A DNA stretch of 64,000 bases, taken from the NCBI GenBank assembly GCA_948567375.1, contig OX419759.1:53855493-53919492 (forward strand), in the 5' to 3' direction. A program made the position numbers and the translations under genes. Under the pieces are notes generated by a model. That model had not been told where the DNA came from. It saw only the letters and a list, made by a program, of their open reading frames with translations, and made no database searches. Of this stretch, positions 44,844-57,040 are shown one piece after another. Origin of the DNA: Lunularia cruciata (lineage: Eukaryota > Streptophyta > Marchantiopsida > Lunulariales > Lunulariaceae). The stretch's first letter is position 1. Each line of letters opens with the position of its first letter.

Positions 44844-47800
44844 ATTCTATCTCTGGGGCGGCGAAAGCTCTGTTTGAAACATCCACGTCCAGTTTCCGTC
44901 ACTAACTTGTAGTTCTCTTGGTTCGAGAGAGGTGGGAATGTTCAAGAGTGGTGGACTCTCTATAATTACTTCCATGGATCGAGTGACATATACTAGATTG
45001 AACTGTTCATGCGACAAAGCGAACATGATGATAGAGACATGCGAATTCAAAAAATCCTAACAATTTTCATAATAAGATGGAAAAAGTACACAAGGCTTTC
45101 ACCTCATTGCACGGACACACATCTCATGCTCGCTGTGCGTGTCTCTGGAAAAGTATTATGCACATCTCTGCCAAATGTTATAGAAAAGTGTTAAAGGGAA
45201 AAGTGTAATTCAAATGTGCTGAGTCTTTGTGACCGCCCCTTGTCCTGGTCACCTCTTCAAAGGCGTTCGGTCCCTACTTCTGTAATTTGATTTCCAAAAG
45301 CCTTCGGAATTTCCTGACAAAAATGAAGTCACCTGCCACCGATTCTGAATCGCCGCAGCAGTGCAGAACCCGTACTGTTATGCGCTTTGACTGTAGTGGA
45401 GACGGATTTCAAATGCAGCGAGTCGTACAGGCATGACTGACATATATGGGTGGACATATGTAGAGCAAAACAACTGAACTCATTCACGATGAACAGGAAT
45501 GGTTAGGGGCACGTGTAGGAGATGTTTGAATCAGCTGCCTCCAACATATCTGTTTTCGATTCTGATTTTGAAGGTCAGATCGTTTGGAGGCCCTAGAGTA
45601 GAGTAGTGGAAGAGGAGGAAGGAGGAGTAGGAGTAGAAGTAGGAGTAGATTAGAGTACGTAATGTCGGAGATGGAGTATTTGAATACTGTGTCCACACAT
45701 GGCGATTACATTCCATTGCAGGAGTATCAAGGAAGTCATATTAGAAAGCGTAGTCTGTTACACTATATATCCAAAACCGCATTGTGTGGTTGCTAGTTTC
45801 AATGGTATGTCTTCGTACTTTTAGTCCGAGCACCCGAAAGTAGGAGCCAGGTCGGATCTGGGTTTCGAATTTCGAAGGATTGTCTGCACCAGTTGATTTA
45901 TTGCCACAAGGACAGGTAAAGTTATCTGATTAGGATCTGATTCCCAAGCACTGATCACGTTCTGGAAATTCATTTTAAAATCCTGGTAACCTATAGGCAG
46001 ATCTATCACCCTCAAACTCCTGATCAGGTTTGAATTCATACAAAAACTGTCCCTTCTATGATGATGCAAATCTTCAAACCTAGTAGTCGTTGAGCTACAG
46101 TGATGGTATCCACCCCGCATGAACTTGTATCAGAATTCAAATATACTCCGGGTTTGAAATCTATAGGTTCGTTGAACAGTAGAATGTAGAATGAGACAGT
46201 AAAATTCATCCAATCTCCATGCAAATTGAAATGAGTCCGGTTTGCTCATCCTTGAGTCCTTTGTTGAACTGAACTGTTCAATTCAGGTAGCAGCAGGGCA
46301 CCGTATTCATCGATCTCCACGTGAGTTTAGATGCCAGATTTCGCTTTTGAGCTACCAAAACTCGAACTGATTGCATCCGAGGTAGCATGTGAGGCCACAG
46401 AAAAAGTTCCAATGAAGAAGAGCTGTAGAAGTTACTGATCATCATGACCATTTCGCTACAGTAACATAACCGTGCGAAGTTGCGAGGTCCACCTCCTGCT
46501 CAAAACAATACAAAGATGTGAAGAAGGCAGAACAGCCACACTTCCAACAGATGGTGTTTATTGCGAGAAACCTCTTTAACTATGAGGGATCTGTTTTGTT
46601 TCCCCGGATGGATAAAAACTTGTGGGTATTTTGGGGGAAAAGAAGATCTAAATAGAAGAAGAAGAAGAATAATGGTCTCCAGTGGCATATCTTGAAACTG
46701 CTAGGGCCCATATCCAGGTCTATATGTGATGTAACTCGAGTATCAATAACTTTATCAGCCATTTAATGCCTAGATCTATGATGTAGTATACTCAATTGAA
46801 AACTAATCCATTCATGCCTACATGGAATCACTTTGTTAGTAGACATGCAATTTTATCGTGTCGACCAAAAGTACCTCTTCCATTTAGAATTGGGGACGCG
46901 TAAAGTTGAATCATATACACTTGAAACGCTTAAACTGCTTTACGACTTTAAGATGCAAAACTGGAATAACTATGAGCTCATCTAAAATATTCTCCTTATG
47001 ATGATTCATTCCAAAAGTCATAATATCGATGAGTAGAGTCAATGGTTGTGGTTACAGTAGTGGTTGAGTTGCCTTGGGTACATCGATACTCGTTAGTATC
47101 TCTGCATTATTATCGGTTATTTCATCTTTTGAGCATAACTCTGACTAGAGATTCGTTTCCTATGTGTTGTAGCTCACTTTATTGATGCCTATAACGTAAA
47201 GGTCAAACAAATATAAATCCATAGACATAGAATCAGAAAATTCAGAAGCAGACTAGCCACGCATGCACGGGACCCAGAGGACAGCAGAAGAAGAAGAAGA
47301 AGAACTACTCTCAGAAGAAGACGAATTTACATACTCTAAAGCATGAAGGAAATAATATATCTTCCTGCTGGACCTTTGCAAAGAATAATTAAACATGTGG
47401 AAACTTCCTTGCAGACTTTAGAAAGCTTTATAGGATACCACTAAAAGACTTTTATATGTTGTAGTTCACATTTGCACGAGCTCCAATGTTTCCAAATGGA
47501 GCATGAAAAACAACGAAAAGGTTCTTTCGAGTGTTCAGATTGGTTGTATGATGTGATCTGACGGGAAAAATCGTGATTACTTCACTCAGTGCCCCAGTTC
47601 CTTCTTCTTTTTCCCTTCTTTTCCGTCGCATACAGAGGTTAAGGGTGCGCAGAAAGGTCCAATCAACGAGCAAATCTCATTTGGGGGTCAAATTTCATCA
47701 TGGCAATTTCTCGAGATCCACAATTTTTTGACCCCTGAGAAAGATTTATATTCTTCTTGTATGAACTAGCGGCACACTAGGTGGTGCTTCAGTTCTGCCT

Positions 47801-47883
47801 TTTCTAGACGGGAATGATATGGTCATTTTATAGGATGTTGCATTTTTTTCTCGTCAAGATTCTATGACATTGTCTAAACACTT
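44844..47883. other. No supportable gene (44844-47883)
   Basis: Mixed-composition intergenic DNA. Purine-rich simple sequence at 45600-45650 (GGAGGA/GTAGGA type), GAAGAA runs near 46648-46668 and 47287-47306. Open frames up to 99 codons (45821-46120, minus) have no recognisable domain. Confidence 0.5.
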
Positions 47884-48579
47884 TTGATAAAATTCGAAGA
47901 CTCTCCAAAATGGTTGATTCCAACTTTCCTTATGGAAACCTCTGACATGAAGTTTTATAAACTTCTTCACGTCCTCAAAGAATTTGTCAGGTTGATGAAA
48001 TATCTGATTGAAGGCGCAGAGGAGGATTTCATCGAACAGAACTGGAAGCCCATTCTTATCTTTATGTCCGTAATATCGGTGTCAGAAAGGAACGAATTTG
48101 ACATTCAATCCAAAGTATCTAAAAAAATATCGACACATTTTGTCATAGAGATGAAGAGCATGTCGATACTTTTCATAAAAGTACTATGATATTATGCTTC
48201 CTAATGACAAAAAGAAAACCTATTCGATGGTAGCTTAGACCTAGAAACTACCCAAATTTTCACCTCAAGATTCTGAAGAACGTCCAAAGGTTGATTGATC
48301 CTACAGACCTTTCACTTCGGTGGACCGTATCTTGCCACTGTAGAGAGCAAACGCTATAAACCTGGTACTCAACGCGTAGAAATGGGCTATGCTCAACGAG
48401 GTTCCGTTGGAAAGAATTGCATTGAGTTTGTATTTTCTTCTTCTATAATGTCTTTGTGCTCTGTTCCTTTATACACTAATTCTACTTTTTTCTCCGTGTT
48501 AAAGTCGATGTCGTCCATTAGTGACGATGTCTGTCTCGGTACATCCAATGGAATTGTTTATTCACTCCTAAAATTATGA
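47884..48579 (+). other. Two consecutive small open frames of unknown meaning
   Basis: Open frames at 47884-48189 (101 codons) and 48295-48579 (94 codons) lie in the same strand, 105 bp apart, and just upstream of a strong hairpin (48586-48644). The first is rich in Phe, Ile, Lys and Glu; the second includes YLATVESKRYKPGTQ. I recognise no family. They may be exons, transposon debris or chance. Confidence 0.2.
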
Positions 48580-48585
48580 TGAAGT

Positions 48586-48644
48586 GAAAGATACCTGAGA
48601 AGCAACACTCATAACGTATGAGTGTTGCTTCTAAGGTATCTTTC
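48586..48644. repeat. 28-bp-arm hairpin with one mismatch
   Basis: Arms 48586-48613 (GAAAGATACCTGAGAAGCAA...) and 48617-48644 are reverse complements except for one position, separated by the three bases ACG. Flanking sequence (AAAATTATGATGAAG to the left, TTTATTCGTGATTTTG to the right) is also partly complementary, so the full foldback may be about 90 nt. Confidence 0.9.
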
Positions 48645-48811
48645 TTTATTCGTGATTTTGGCTAACAACTCCTTCATCAGCTTTTCCTTGTGTGTTCTCT
48701 CAAATGTTGAAGTTGGTAACTACGGTGTTTTCCCACTAGAATAGTGGAAATCGATTCCAGGAGAGGAGCTTCAGATCCTTCAAGAGCTCAATAAGGCTGC
48801 TCCAGTATTCC

Positions 48812-49279
48812 TCATATATTGATTGTTGACAACAGGTCTGGGCCCCCGAAAGGGAAGTGGGGCCACGGAGAGCTCGCCACACACGACGGGCTGATCTCAG
48901 AAAGGCCATGTTTTGCTCGAACGATGCTCCCCGATTTTCGTAGAAGTTGTTGAATTTCCCGTCGGTAGTCAGCCAATTGATGGGATATATTCCAAACTGA
49001 GAATGTTAACAGCTCCATGAACGCGGGTGTCGCCGGAGCATTAGTTGTTGTTTTCGCAATCAGATTGGCAGTTGGATCAGATGGGAATAACTGCAAACCT
49101 GCATCTTCACCCGAACAGTAGCAGATCTTCAATTCACAGTGACTTTTACTGGCCCGGCAGGGGCACAAGCATGGGTTTCGATGCACAGGGTTGTGATCCT
49201 TCTCCTCCATCTCATTCACAAGAGTGTCACACATCACGAGCCTCGTGAGTTCCGTCAACGGAGTCATCGAGCAGACCAT
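48812..49279 (-). CDS. Possible exon or small protein, unknown (155 aa)
   Basis: The longest open frame between 44.8 and 52.7 kb. From its first ATG it encodes 155 residues with a Cys-rich centre (CLCPCRASKSHCELKICYC) and a less biased C-terminal half. The length and varied composition look more protein-like than most neighbours. No family is recognised, no splice partner is obvious, and the opposite strand is also partly open, so this is tentative. Confidence 0.25.
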   Translation of the reverse strand: MVCSMTPLTELTRLVMCDTLVNEMEEKDHNPVHRNPCLCPCRASKSHCELKICYCSGEDAGLQLFPSDPTANLIAKTTTNAPATPAFMELLTFSVWNISHQLADYRREIQQLLRKSGSIVRAKHGLSEISPSCVASSPWPHFPFGGPDLLSTINI

Positions 49280-50179
49280 CTACTCTAGTTCATCCGTCCA
49301 GCGAAGCTATTCTGTTCTTACGACATCTATTGGATAATGCTAAAAACTGTTAAGATTCACTTTACGAACACCACAGACTAGACATACTCGATCTACAATA
49401 TGATAAGGAAATCCAGACCAGTCACGTTCAGTCGTGCGATGTTTAAATCTACCCGACTGTAATCGTTCTTTTAGCAAACATATTAGTAATAATCTTCAAT
49501 CACGCTAAGATGACCATGTGTTGAGAGCAAGTTCGATGACAATCTAAGTAAGAAATCAGGAGCGGAAATGTTAGGAGTCCATAAGACCATTGAAACGTGT
49601 ACCTCTCAGGTGTCTCGGTTCACTGGGTCTGGATGTACACTGTTTACTGGATTCACTCCTGACTCCTGATGATAACCTTCCTTTAAAACTGAGTTCCATC
49701 CATATCTTTCCCAAATCGAGTGTTTAGTACAGAATCGACTAGATGATACCCACGGTTTCCTAGTTGTTGTTAGATCATCTCTCCTGTGAGTTGGGCGCCT
49801 AATCAATGTCTAATCACCATCATGTCGGAGCTAATCATGTGCATCATATAAATACAGGTATGATTGGTGAAAACACGCGCAAAAGCAAATTCTTAATTAC
49901 CCCCTCCAGGAGCCAATGTTTGGGAGAACATATCTGAATCGATTCTGCGCGGTATTTGCAATAAAATATTGCAGCAATAACCTTCCAATGTCCAACGCAG
50001 TCATCTATGGGATACGTATTTCACGATATCCATTGTCATCATCGCGCAACCATGAGAAGTACTTGTAGATTACGGTATAAACTTTCATGCAGCATCTTTT
50101 CACTATGCCTATGGGTCTTCAAAGTGTCAGACGAGGGCACTCTTGCGAGTAACTTCTACGTTGTCAGAGCTGAAAAGTT
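49280..50179. other. No supportable gene (49280-50179)
   Basis: Intergenic sequence with short open frames only (up to 66 codons). Confidence 0.45.
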
Positions 50180-50488
50180 GTGCGCACACAATTGTTTATG
50201 ACAGAAGTCGTTAGTTCAAGCCATGTCCATCCATCTCCTGAATTAGGCTCCGTCAAGAGTGGCCCGTCTGATGAAGATCACAATGAAGAGGAACACTTTT
50301 CGTTACCGGACGAGTACGGAGGTGGGTTGCATGTACTGGAAAGCACTGTGATTAAAGCGCGAGCACTCAAAGAAGGACAATTGCTGCTTGTGACATTCAT
50401 TATGTGCGGGCGAGGTAAGATCCGGAGCTTTCAAACATTTACTGGGATAGAAAATTGTTCTTCGTCTACATCAACTCGTGAATCCTAA
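50180..50488 (+). CDS. Possible exon, unknown protein
   Basis: A 102-codon open frame with an acidic, Ser/His-rich stretch (SDEDHNEEEHFSLPDEYGG) followed by a hydrophobic segment. A good donor-like GAG|GTAAGA lies inside at about 50412-50418, so the protein-like part could be an exon ending there. No family recognised; tentative. Confidence 0.2.
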   Translation: MRTQLFMTEVVSSSHVHPSPELGSVKSGPSDEDHNEEEHFSLPDEYGGGLHVLESTVIKARALKEGQLLLVTFIMCGRGKIRSFQTFTGIENCSSSTSTRES

Positions 50489-52729
50489 ATTGGAATTCCT
50501 GACATACTTCTGACGAGGTGTGAGGGATTGAACGCGCACAAGTGGACTTGCAGCTTGTTCTGCCGATCAGAAACCAGAAGAATCACCTAGGGTCTTAGGG
50601 CCGTAGGTGAACAAGAGGGACAGGTCCAACATAAAGGACTGTGAGTAGGGGAAGAACCTGGGCCATAAACACACACGCCATCAACATGTTTTCCTCACAG
50701 TAATGAATGCGGCGTTTATAATGCAAACATCCGGAACACACTTAGGCTTGAGACATTAACTGTTCTACATCCAGGCAATTCCCAACCCATGAATTGCGAA
50801 CAACATAATTGCCTCAAGCTGCTATAGAAATTCTCACCGACGAAAATGAGGTAATTGACTAGTTAGCTGCTAAATTCGGCATATCAATCGAGACAAACAT
50901 CACCGAATTGTTCCAGTGAAACTCATCGACCTTGATTTGGGTAGGATGGCCCCACGGGAAGACCTACCTCCATGAGGGCAGACGCAGTGCTGACAACAAC
51001 GCTTATCCAGAGCCAAATGAGGCATAAGAAGTTCAAATGTGGATATTTTCGGTAAAGCGCCTTCTGCGGAATCCCTGAACGGACGCAGTCAGAACTGGTC
51101 CATGTCAATCATTACTACTCTTCTAGGTGCAGTATGACACATTCGATCGGTAGCAGGTAGGCAGACACGGCAACAAGAGGAATTTGAATCCACTTCTGTC
51201 CCACCTTAACCACACTGAGGAGAAATTGTGTCCCAGGGCTGACTAGACTATGACAATGACACCTCCTTTGGAAACTTGGCAAGAAACCACACGGCTCTAG
51301 CTTGGTGGGTTCATTGTGGAGAAGAGTTCCGTACCGTTCCTTATCAGCTTCCATGCACGGATGGGAAGAGTATAGGTCCCACAATTCAATCGTCGAGCCT
51401 ATAAACTGTTCCACTTTACTAGTCAAGATCATGGTCGGTTGTCAAGCACATGAGATGCTCCATTGGCGGTCTGGTGAAAGGTGTTTTGAGATCAAATAGT
51501 CTGGTCAGGGCATCTGTTCTGGTCAGAGTCTCTGCTCGACAACAAACATGGAAAATAACTGTACACAGAAAACCAAGAAGAAGATCGAATCGATATTCAC
51601 AGACGGTGCAATCGTGCACGCAAACTTTACTGGTAATTACAACAGAGAAGGCAAGAGTGAACAAAAATCACTTGTTCACCTTTTGACCAACAGCAGTATA
51701 TCATCGTGTATCGAGGTCTAGTTCTACCCTCTCGAGTTTCCTCTAGCTACATACTAGGTCAGCCAAACAACTAGTTTCATTTTCTCAGTCAGCTCTCGGT
51801 TGGATCCGCCCGCTCATCTACGCAAAAGAGGAACTTATCCTCCGTTCTACTAGCTACTGACTAATAATCTGTTGAGACAGACAAGCCTTACCGGATTCAT
51901 TATCAACTATGATACATAATACAATGCTGTAGTTAGCTCGTTGCTAGCTTGACGCGTTCTCCTGCCAAAATTTAAGTTCTGAGTAACCATCCTTAATAGA
52001 GCCTTATACATCTGCAAGAAGATGCGACCTCATTCACGATCGATGTGGTGAACGTGAAGTAAATCTTCAGTTTCAACATGAGGCTGGCGAGCCTTTACGT
52101 TCAAAACCACACTGGAGCCCACAGCTTGTGTATTGATAATACTTCACAACCCTGTATCCAGATGAGGATCAACCAAAGAAAGCGTCCACTTTTGGTCTGG
52201 ATCTTATGTCTGTTCATATCCTGTGCGTCCAGGTAAGGAGATATGGATGATGAGGTATGGGAGAAGGGAGTACAAGCCGCTAAAATTCATTTACAAACGG
52301 CGTGGTGATGTGGAGTTGCTCGAGCTCGACATCGAACTCCCGTGAGGACGAAGCCATGTTGATGCGCACAGAAGGCATGCAGCCTACGCCGCAGTGCTGT
52401 GGCCCTTGACAGCATTGTTTGTGAACTCCCATGCCCTCCAGCTGTGAACACCAAGCACGGCAGAAGCACAGTTTGTGCGTTCATGTTCCACCAAGCTGCA
52501 TCAATCAGTGAAGGAACCAGCAAGCCCTACCATCTTTTAGAATCCAATAATTCATTCATCCATCCAAGAAAAATTCAAGCCTCGTGTAGTTCTCTTCTCA
52601 AGAGGAGTGCACATAATGTTCATTCTGTCCAGATGTCAAGTTCGGGGATTTAAAGATGTCACTCAAGATTGGGGATACTACCGATGACATATGGTAGCCC
52701 TAATTCAGCGATAAGGAAACCCCATCACG
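50489..52729. other. No confident gene (50489-52729)
   Basis: Includes minus-strand open frames at 51115-51432 (105 codons) and 52287-52523 (78 codons) without recognised domains. Part of the right end is presumably the 3' untranslated region of the armadillo gene ending at 52730. Confidence 0.45.
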
Positions 52730-54549
52730 TCACCCAGAGGCATGATTTGTTACGAGAGAGGAGCACACCTTTTTGGACGAAGATTTTCTGCTGAATATTC
52801 TGAGCAATTTCCCCCGTTCGAGCCGCTCGAGAAGGCGCCGTGATCCACTAACATCCCCTTCGGCCAGGGCGCGCAATTGCAGGCATGCTCCAGCAGCCAC
52901 CATCTGCTTTCGGCACTTGGCAATGCCGACCAGAGCTGAAAGTGCTGAAATAGGGAACTGTTTAGCAACCGTGGTGTTACGTACGTCAAGCAGTTGCACC
53001 AACCCGGGAATTCCCTGCTCCTCATGCATGAACTCCTTGCAGTTGCTTTCTACTTGTAACAAACTTGCCAACGCCTGCGCCGCAAATTCTTGAGCAGTGC
53101 TCGTCTTCGCTTCAAGCATTCTCACTAACGGAGAGATGATCCCCGCCTCTCCCAAAGCTCTGCGGGTGTCGTTTGAACATGCCAGGTGGCACACAGCCTC
53201 TGCCGCGGACTGCTGTGCTGTGAGAGGACCATTTCTCAACACATTTACAAGTCGGGGAAGAAAACCGGCTTCGATTAGAGATTCGGAATTGGCAGGTGAG
53301 GCAGCTATGTTACGAAGGGCCTCGACGGTTATCTCTCTGGCTCGAGGACTAGTTGCACTATCCAGATATCGGAGAAGAGGTTGAATTCCCCCCTCCTTAG
53401 AAATCGCCTGGCGCATTTTATCGTCGCTAAGGGCAAGGTTCTGTAGAGCAGCCGCAGCATGCTCTTGAGCGAGAGCAGTGCCCGAGGTAACCAGATTGAT
53501 AATAATAGGAATGGCGCCTTCTTCTGCCACACTAGCCCTGATCTCTACAACTCCAGCCAAATTTCGGATGGCGCCCGCAGCGGCTGCTTGAGCTCCAGGA
53601 GTTCCAATCCGACAGAGCTCAATAAGTGCAGGGATGCCGCCATGAGCTGCCACTGCGCGCGCGTTTTCCCCTGTGTATGCCAAGCCCTGCAGAGCAGCCG
53701 CGGCTTTCTCCTTAGCTAAAGAACTCCCGGACTCTAGCAGTCTAACAAGAGGTGCTATGGCTCCATCGCTGACGACCAAATGCTCGCAGCTATCGTTTAG
53801 GGCCAGACTGCAAATTGCAGCGGCGGCTTTCTCTCGTAGAGAAGGTAAACTTACATCCAGTAGGTGCACTAAAGCGGGGATACCTCCTTGACTGGCTACA
53901 AAGAGAACGTTCTTATCGTCTTCGTACATAAGATCCACCAAGGTGTCCAACGCTTTCTGTTTCGATTCCGTGTTCCCAATCTGTAAGCGAGCAAGAAGAT
54001 CCCGAATGTTCCAACGCATCGCTTCTCGGCTCGTTTCTGGAGTGACAAGATTAGGAGCCACGGGCGCCTCCTTGAGCACACCACTTTTCAGCATAAGCTG
54101 GCCATCATGAATGTGCAGGTCTAGCTTCGCCGCTAAGGCATCCAGATTGCTCTGCATCTGTAGTTTTCCCACATAGCTAAGCTCTGTGCACTTCTCTACC
54201 AACTCCTTGGCTTCTTCCAAGCTCTCGACAATGGCCTCCAAAAGTTCCAAAATAAGTGCATTCTGCATAAAGCAAGGAGTCTGCGACAGTTCGGTGAGAA
54301 GGGCCGGAAGTTGTAACAATCGCCCCCTAATCGTCTTCCATCTCCCTAGAAACGCTTTCACTCCTGATGCGTCTGCACCTAAGATGTTCGCCAGCTCTTG
54401 AGAACGTTTCAACCACGTTTCTGCACTTCTGGTCTCAGCGTTGGCAGTCGCCTTTCGCTGGTCTACCTCGCCAGCCTCAAAAACTACCATAGCTTGCTCC
54501 CTATGTAAAACTCGCTGAAAGTATTCAATAAAGTGTGGAGCGCTGGGCT
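52730..54549 (-). CDS. Armadillo-repeat protein (main exon, 5' end unresolved)
   Basis: A long uninterrupted exon; the open frame runs from the codon at 54562 to a stop at 52730. The first in-frame codon is TTG, not ATG; the first ATG is at 54490-54488 (586 residues from there). GTAG at 54553-54550 looks like a splice acceptor, so an upstream exon with the true start is likely; 54549 is chosen on that basis. Numbering from 54562, residues 40-165 form a helix-rich region (AETRSAETWLKRSQELANI, FLGRWKTIRGRLLQLP), and residues 200-565 hold about eight to nine armadillo repeats, each with a G-[AGI]-I-x-x-L-[VI]-x-L-L core (GGIPALVHLL, GAIAPLVRLL, GIISPLVRML). The C-terminus is basic (SRKSSSKK). 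Armadillo repeats form a superhelix that binds other proteins. The function of this plant family is not known to me; no U-box or kinase domain is visible. Confidence 0.9.
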
Positions 54550-54562
54550 CTACCGTAATCAA

Positions 54563-55880
54563 AGGACACGCACAACAATAGGCACATCACCACAAATCAG
54601 ACTCCTCCAAACATACGGTAATTTGACAACGATCAGACTGCCTCCTTCGATCCATGCACACCAAATCTTTTATAGTTCTACACTGCGAGAGCTTGACTCG
54701 CTTCAGTTTGTCCAAGGGCCCTCGATGATACCGCAAGTCAAGTGACATACGTGTGAACTCTTCCTCTGAAAAGTTCCCGCCAGCAGTAATCAATTCAGTG
54801 CTAACGCTATTTTATCTCATGTGATAAAAACAATTTTTATGACTAAACTTCATCACACGCAAGGAAGTGCGCCTCTCAACAAGAAGAGGAACCTGTCTAT
54901 GGGAAAATCCTGAGAAAGAGCTGCGATTGAGCACACAAGGCGTCCATCCTTGGCTCACCGAGCTGCTCAAACGAGCCAATCGATTTCACTGCCTCCGACG
55001 GACAACGAAAGAGGAAAGAGACATCGTCCCACACAAGTCAAAATGTCGTCTGCGGGTAAAGCGTAGAAATCCAAGTGGACACTGACCAGCTCAGAGTCTG
55101 AGACCGAAGGTTGTGGATAGACGACCATGGCAAAATTCTGGCAGCTGCTACCGCGTTTCCTCCCCCGAGCTGCTGCTCCATCGACCGGTTTCCAATCGTC
55201 TACTAACTGGTTCGGCTTCCTTCTAACCGCATCCCATGCTTTGTTGCACCCGCTCCTTACTCACTACCAAAGCTTGACGCTCCATGAACACTGCCCGCAT
55301 GGGGCTCGGATGTCACGTCTCTCTCCCGCCGACAATCGTTGTGACCGTGATCCCTTAACAGGATTATTGATGCAGTGGGAACAATGATGCGCAGATTTAC
55401 TCAGAGTTACGTTGATATCAGCACATAAAGGATAACACACAAATCGATCTTGTAAAAGACGGTTCGTGGACGGTTTGAAACTTGATCAGCGCTGCCGCGG
55501 ACGACCTTGCCTGCTGCTGCAACTGGCAATCAGGAAGGTGCTTATAAGACGCGGAAGAAGACAGTCTAACAGCCCTTCTTACGCACGTACTCTTGGGGAG
55601 CTGAGATAGCTCCCGGGCCAGCAGACAATAGCGGATGACCTAATGGTCATTGTCGAATTCTCAACTGCACTCATACGACGACGACCAGGCCAGCAACCTC
55701 CCTTCATCTACTAGCATTTCTCCAACAGCTGGTCTCAGGGTGGTCGAACTAGCCATAGCTTCTCCTCTTCCTCGTCTTTCCCCCTGAGGCTCCTTTTCCT
55801 CCGTCTCCTGTCCCGCAGGAATGCCAACCCGGTCAAAAGTTTACTTCCGGGACCAAAGAGAACCGGACTTGTCGCGACCT
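54563..55880. other. Upstream region of the armadillo gene
   Basis: Should contain the promoter and any 5' exons of the minus-strand armadillo gene. I could not pick a first exon with confidence; a minus-strand open frame at 54587-54793 lies in the right place but has no support. Confidence 0.4.
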
Positions 55881-56010
55881 TTTCTTACTTACTTCCCTCC
55901 CTCCCCGCGTCCGTCCTTCCTTCCTTCCTTCCGCCTATATTCCTTCCTTCCTTCCGCCTTCCGCCCCGACCACTATCTCTCTCCCTCTCTCGTCCACCAC
56001 TCTCCCTGTC
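55881..56010. repeat. Pyrimidine-rich simple sequence
   Basis: CTTCCTTCCTTCCTTCC-type runs at 55913-55960 followed by CTCTCTCCCTCTCTCG. Such tracts are common near plant promoters and 5' untranslated regions. The 123-codon open frame over it is low-complexity. Confidence 0.8.
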
Positions 56011-56925
56011 TGCCTGGCAGATCAAGTCAAACCGTTCATCACTCTGAGCAAGTCACATCACTGCTCTGCCACACAGGGGAACAAGCAGGAAAGGGTGTCT
56101 CCTCTGCTCCCAGCCGTGTGTGTGCTCCCTCCCTCACCACTTCGTGCCTGCAGCAGCTACCTATTCCATTATCCTCTCTTCCACACTCTTAAGAACCATT
56201 TTAATCGATGTGGATGCTGCGCTTGATGACTCACTGCTTGCTGTCTAGTCTATCTCTCCATCGCTTTTCGCCCCCGTAAACTCTCACAGTAGTTCATCAC
56301 TAATTCCTCCCTTTACAGGACTTCGCAGAATGGTTGTTCTGTCAATTGCTCTCGCGTCGTCTTCCTCGTGGCTATTTCCTCTGATTAGATTCATCATCGA
56401 CCACCATTATGATTCAGTCACGGACAGTCTGAAGGAACTGAATTACTCGTCATCTGTACCGCGGACTCCGTCGCCTACTCCACCTTTTCACATCCGGTAA
56501 CCAGAAACAACTTCGGACGGGAACTCAATCGTTCTCAGCTTTCTGACCGGTCAACCCTTCTTGCTGCAGCCAATTGACCAAACTTGCTCCAACAGGTCTG
56601 TACAGTTACAACGTACGTATCCTCCTACGTATTATTCTCCTTCGGTAAAAGCCCGGTCACCTCGAAGATAAAGGCAGAGAACTGTGACTAAAGTACAAGT
56701 AAGTTCTTGGAGACTCCGGCTGTCTTTTGGGTAGACGCCAGAGTCCGAGTAAAGATGAAGATCTGGCTATGATGACTTCTGTGTGGGCATATCTGTTACC
56801 GAGAGAGCGATTTGTTGGTGTCATAAGGGTGGGGGAGATCCAACAAATATAAGTTGGGCATGATTGAGTGCATCGGAGGTCGACATATCAGAATCATGTG
56901 ACACGAAAGGTGACACGAGTAGGAC
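56011..56925. other. No supportable gene (56011-56925)
   Basis: Mixed-composition sequence after the pyrimidine-rich tract; no recognised exon or RNA gene. Confidence 0.45.
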
Positions 56926-57040
56926 AGATTTCTCATACCGATACTATTCGGGCTCGGCCCCAGTTTTACCCCTCTTTATGTTTTATCCTTGTAGGGCTTG
57001 ATGGGGTCTTGCCATCCTTCTTGTTATCTTTGCGGTTGCC
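56926..57040 (+). repeat. Dispersed hairpin repeat, full copy
   Basis: GATTTCTCATA, hairpin GGGCTCGGCCC, GGCTTGATGGGGTCTTGCC, and the end GCGGTTGCC. Plus-strand counterpart of the units at 15914-16256. Confidence 0.82.

Noticed and set aside
48812-51432. A multi-exon minus-strand gene joining the open frames between 48.8 and 51.4 kb
   Set aside because: I could not find splice sites that join them in frame or any shared domain; listed only as tentative or empty regions.
53097-53891. Plus-strand open frames over the armadillo gene
   Set aside because: They are antisense shadows of the long minus-strand exon with armadillo repeats.
55821-56192. 123-codon Ser/Pro/Phe-rich protein
   Set aside because: It is a translation of CTTC/CTCT simple sequence with no domain.
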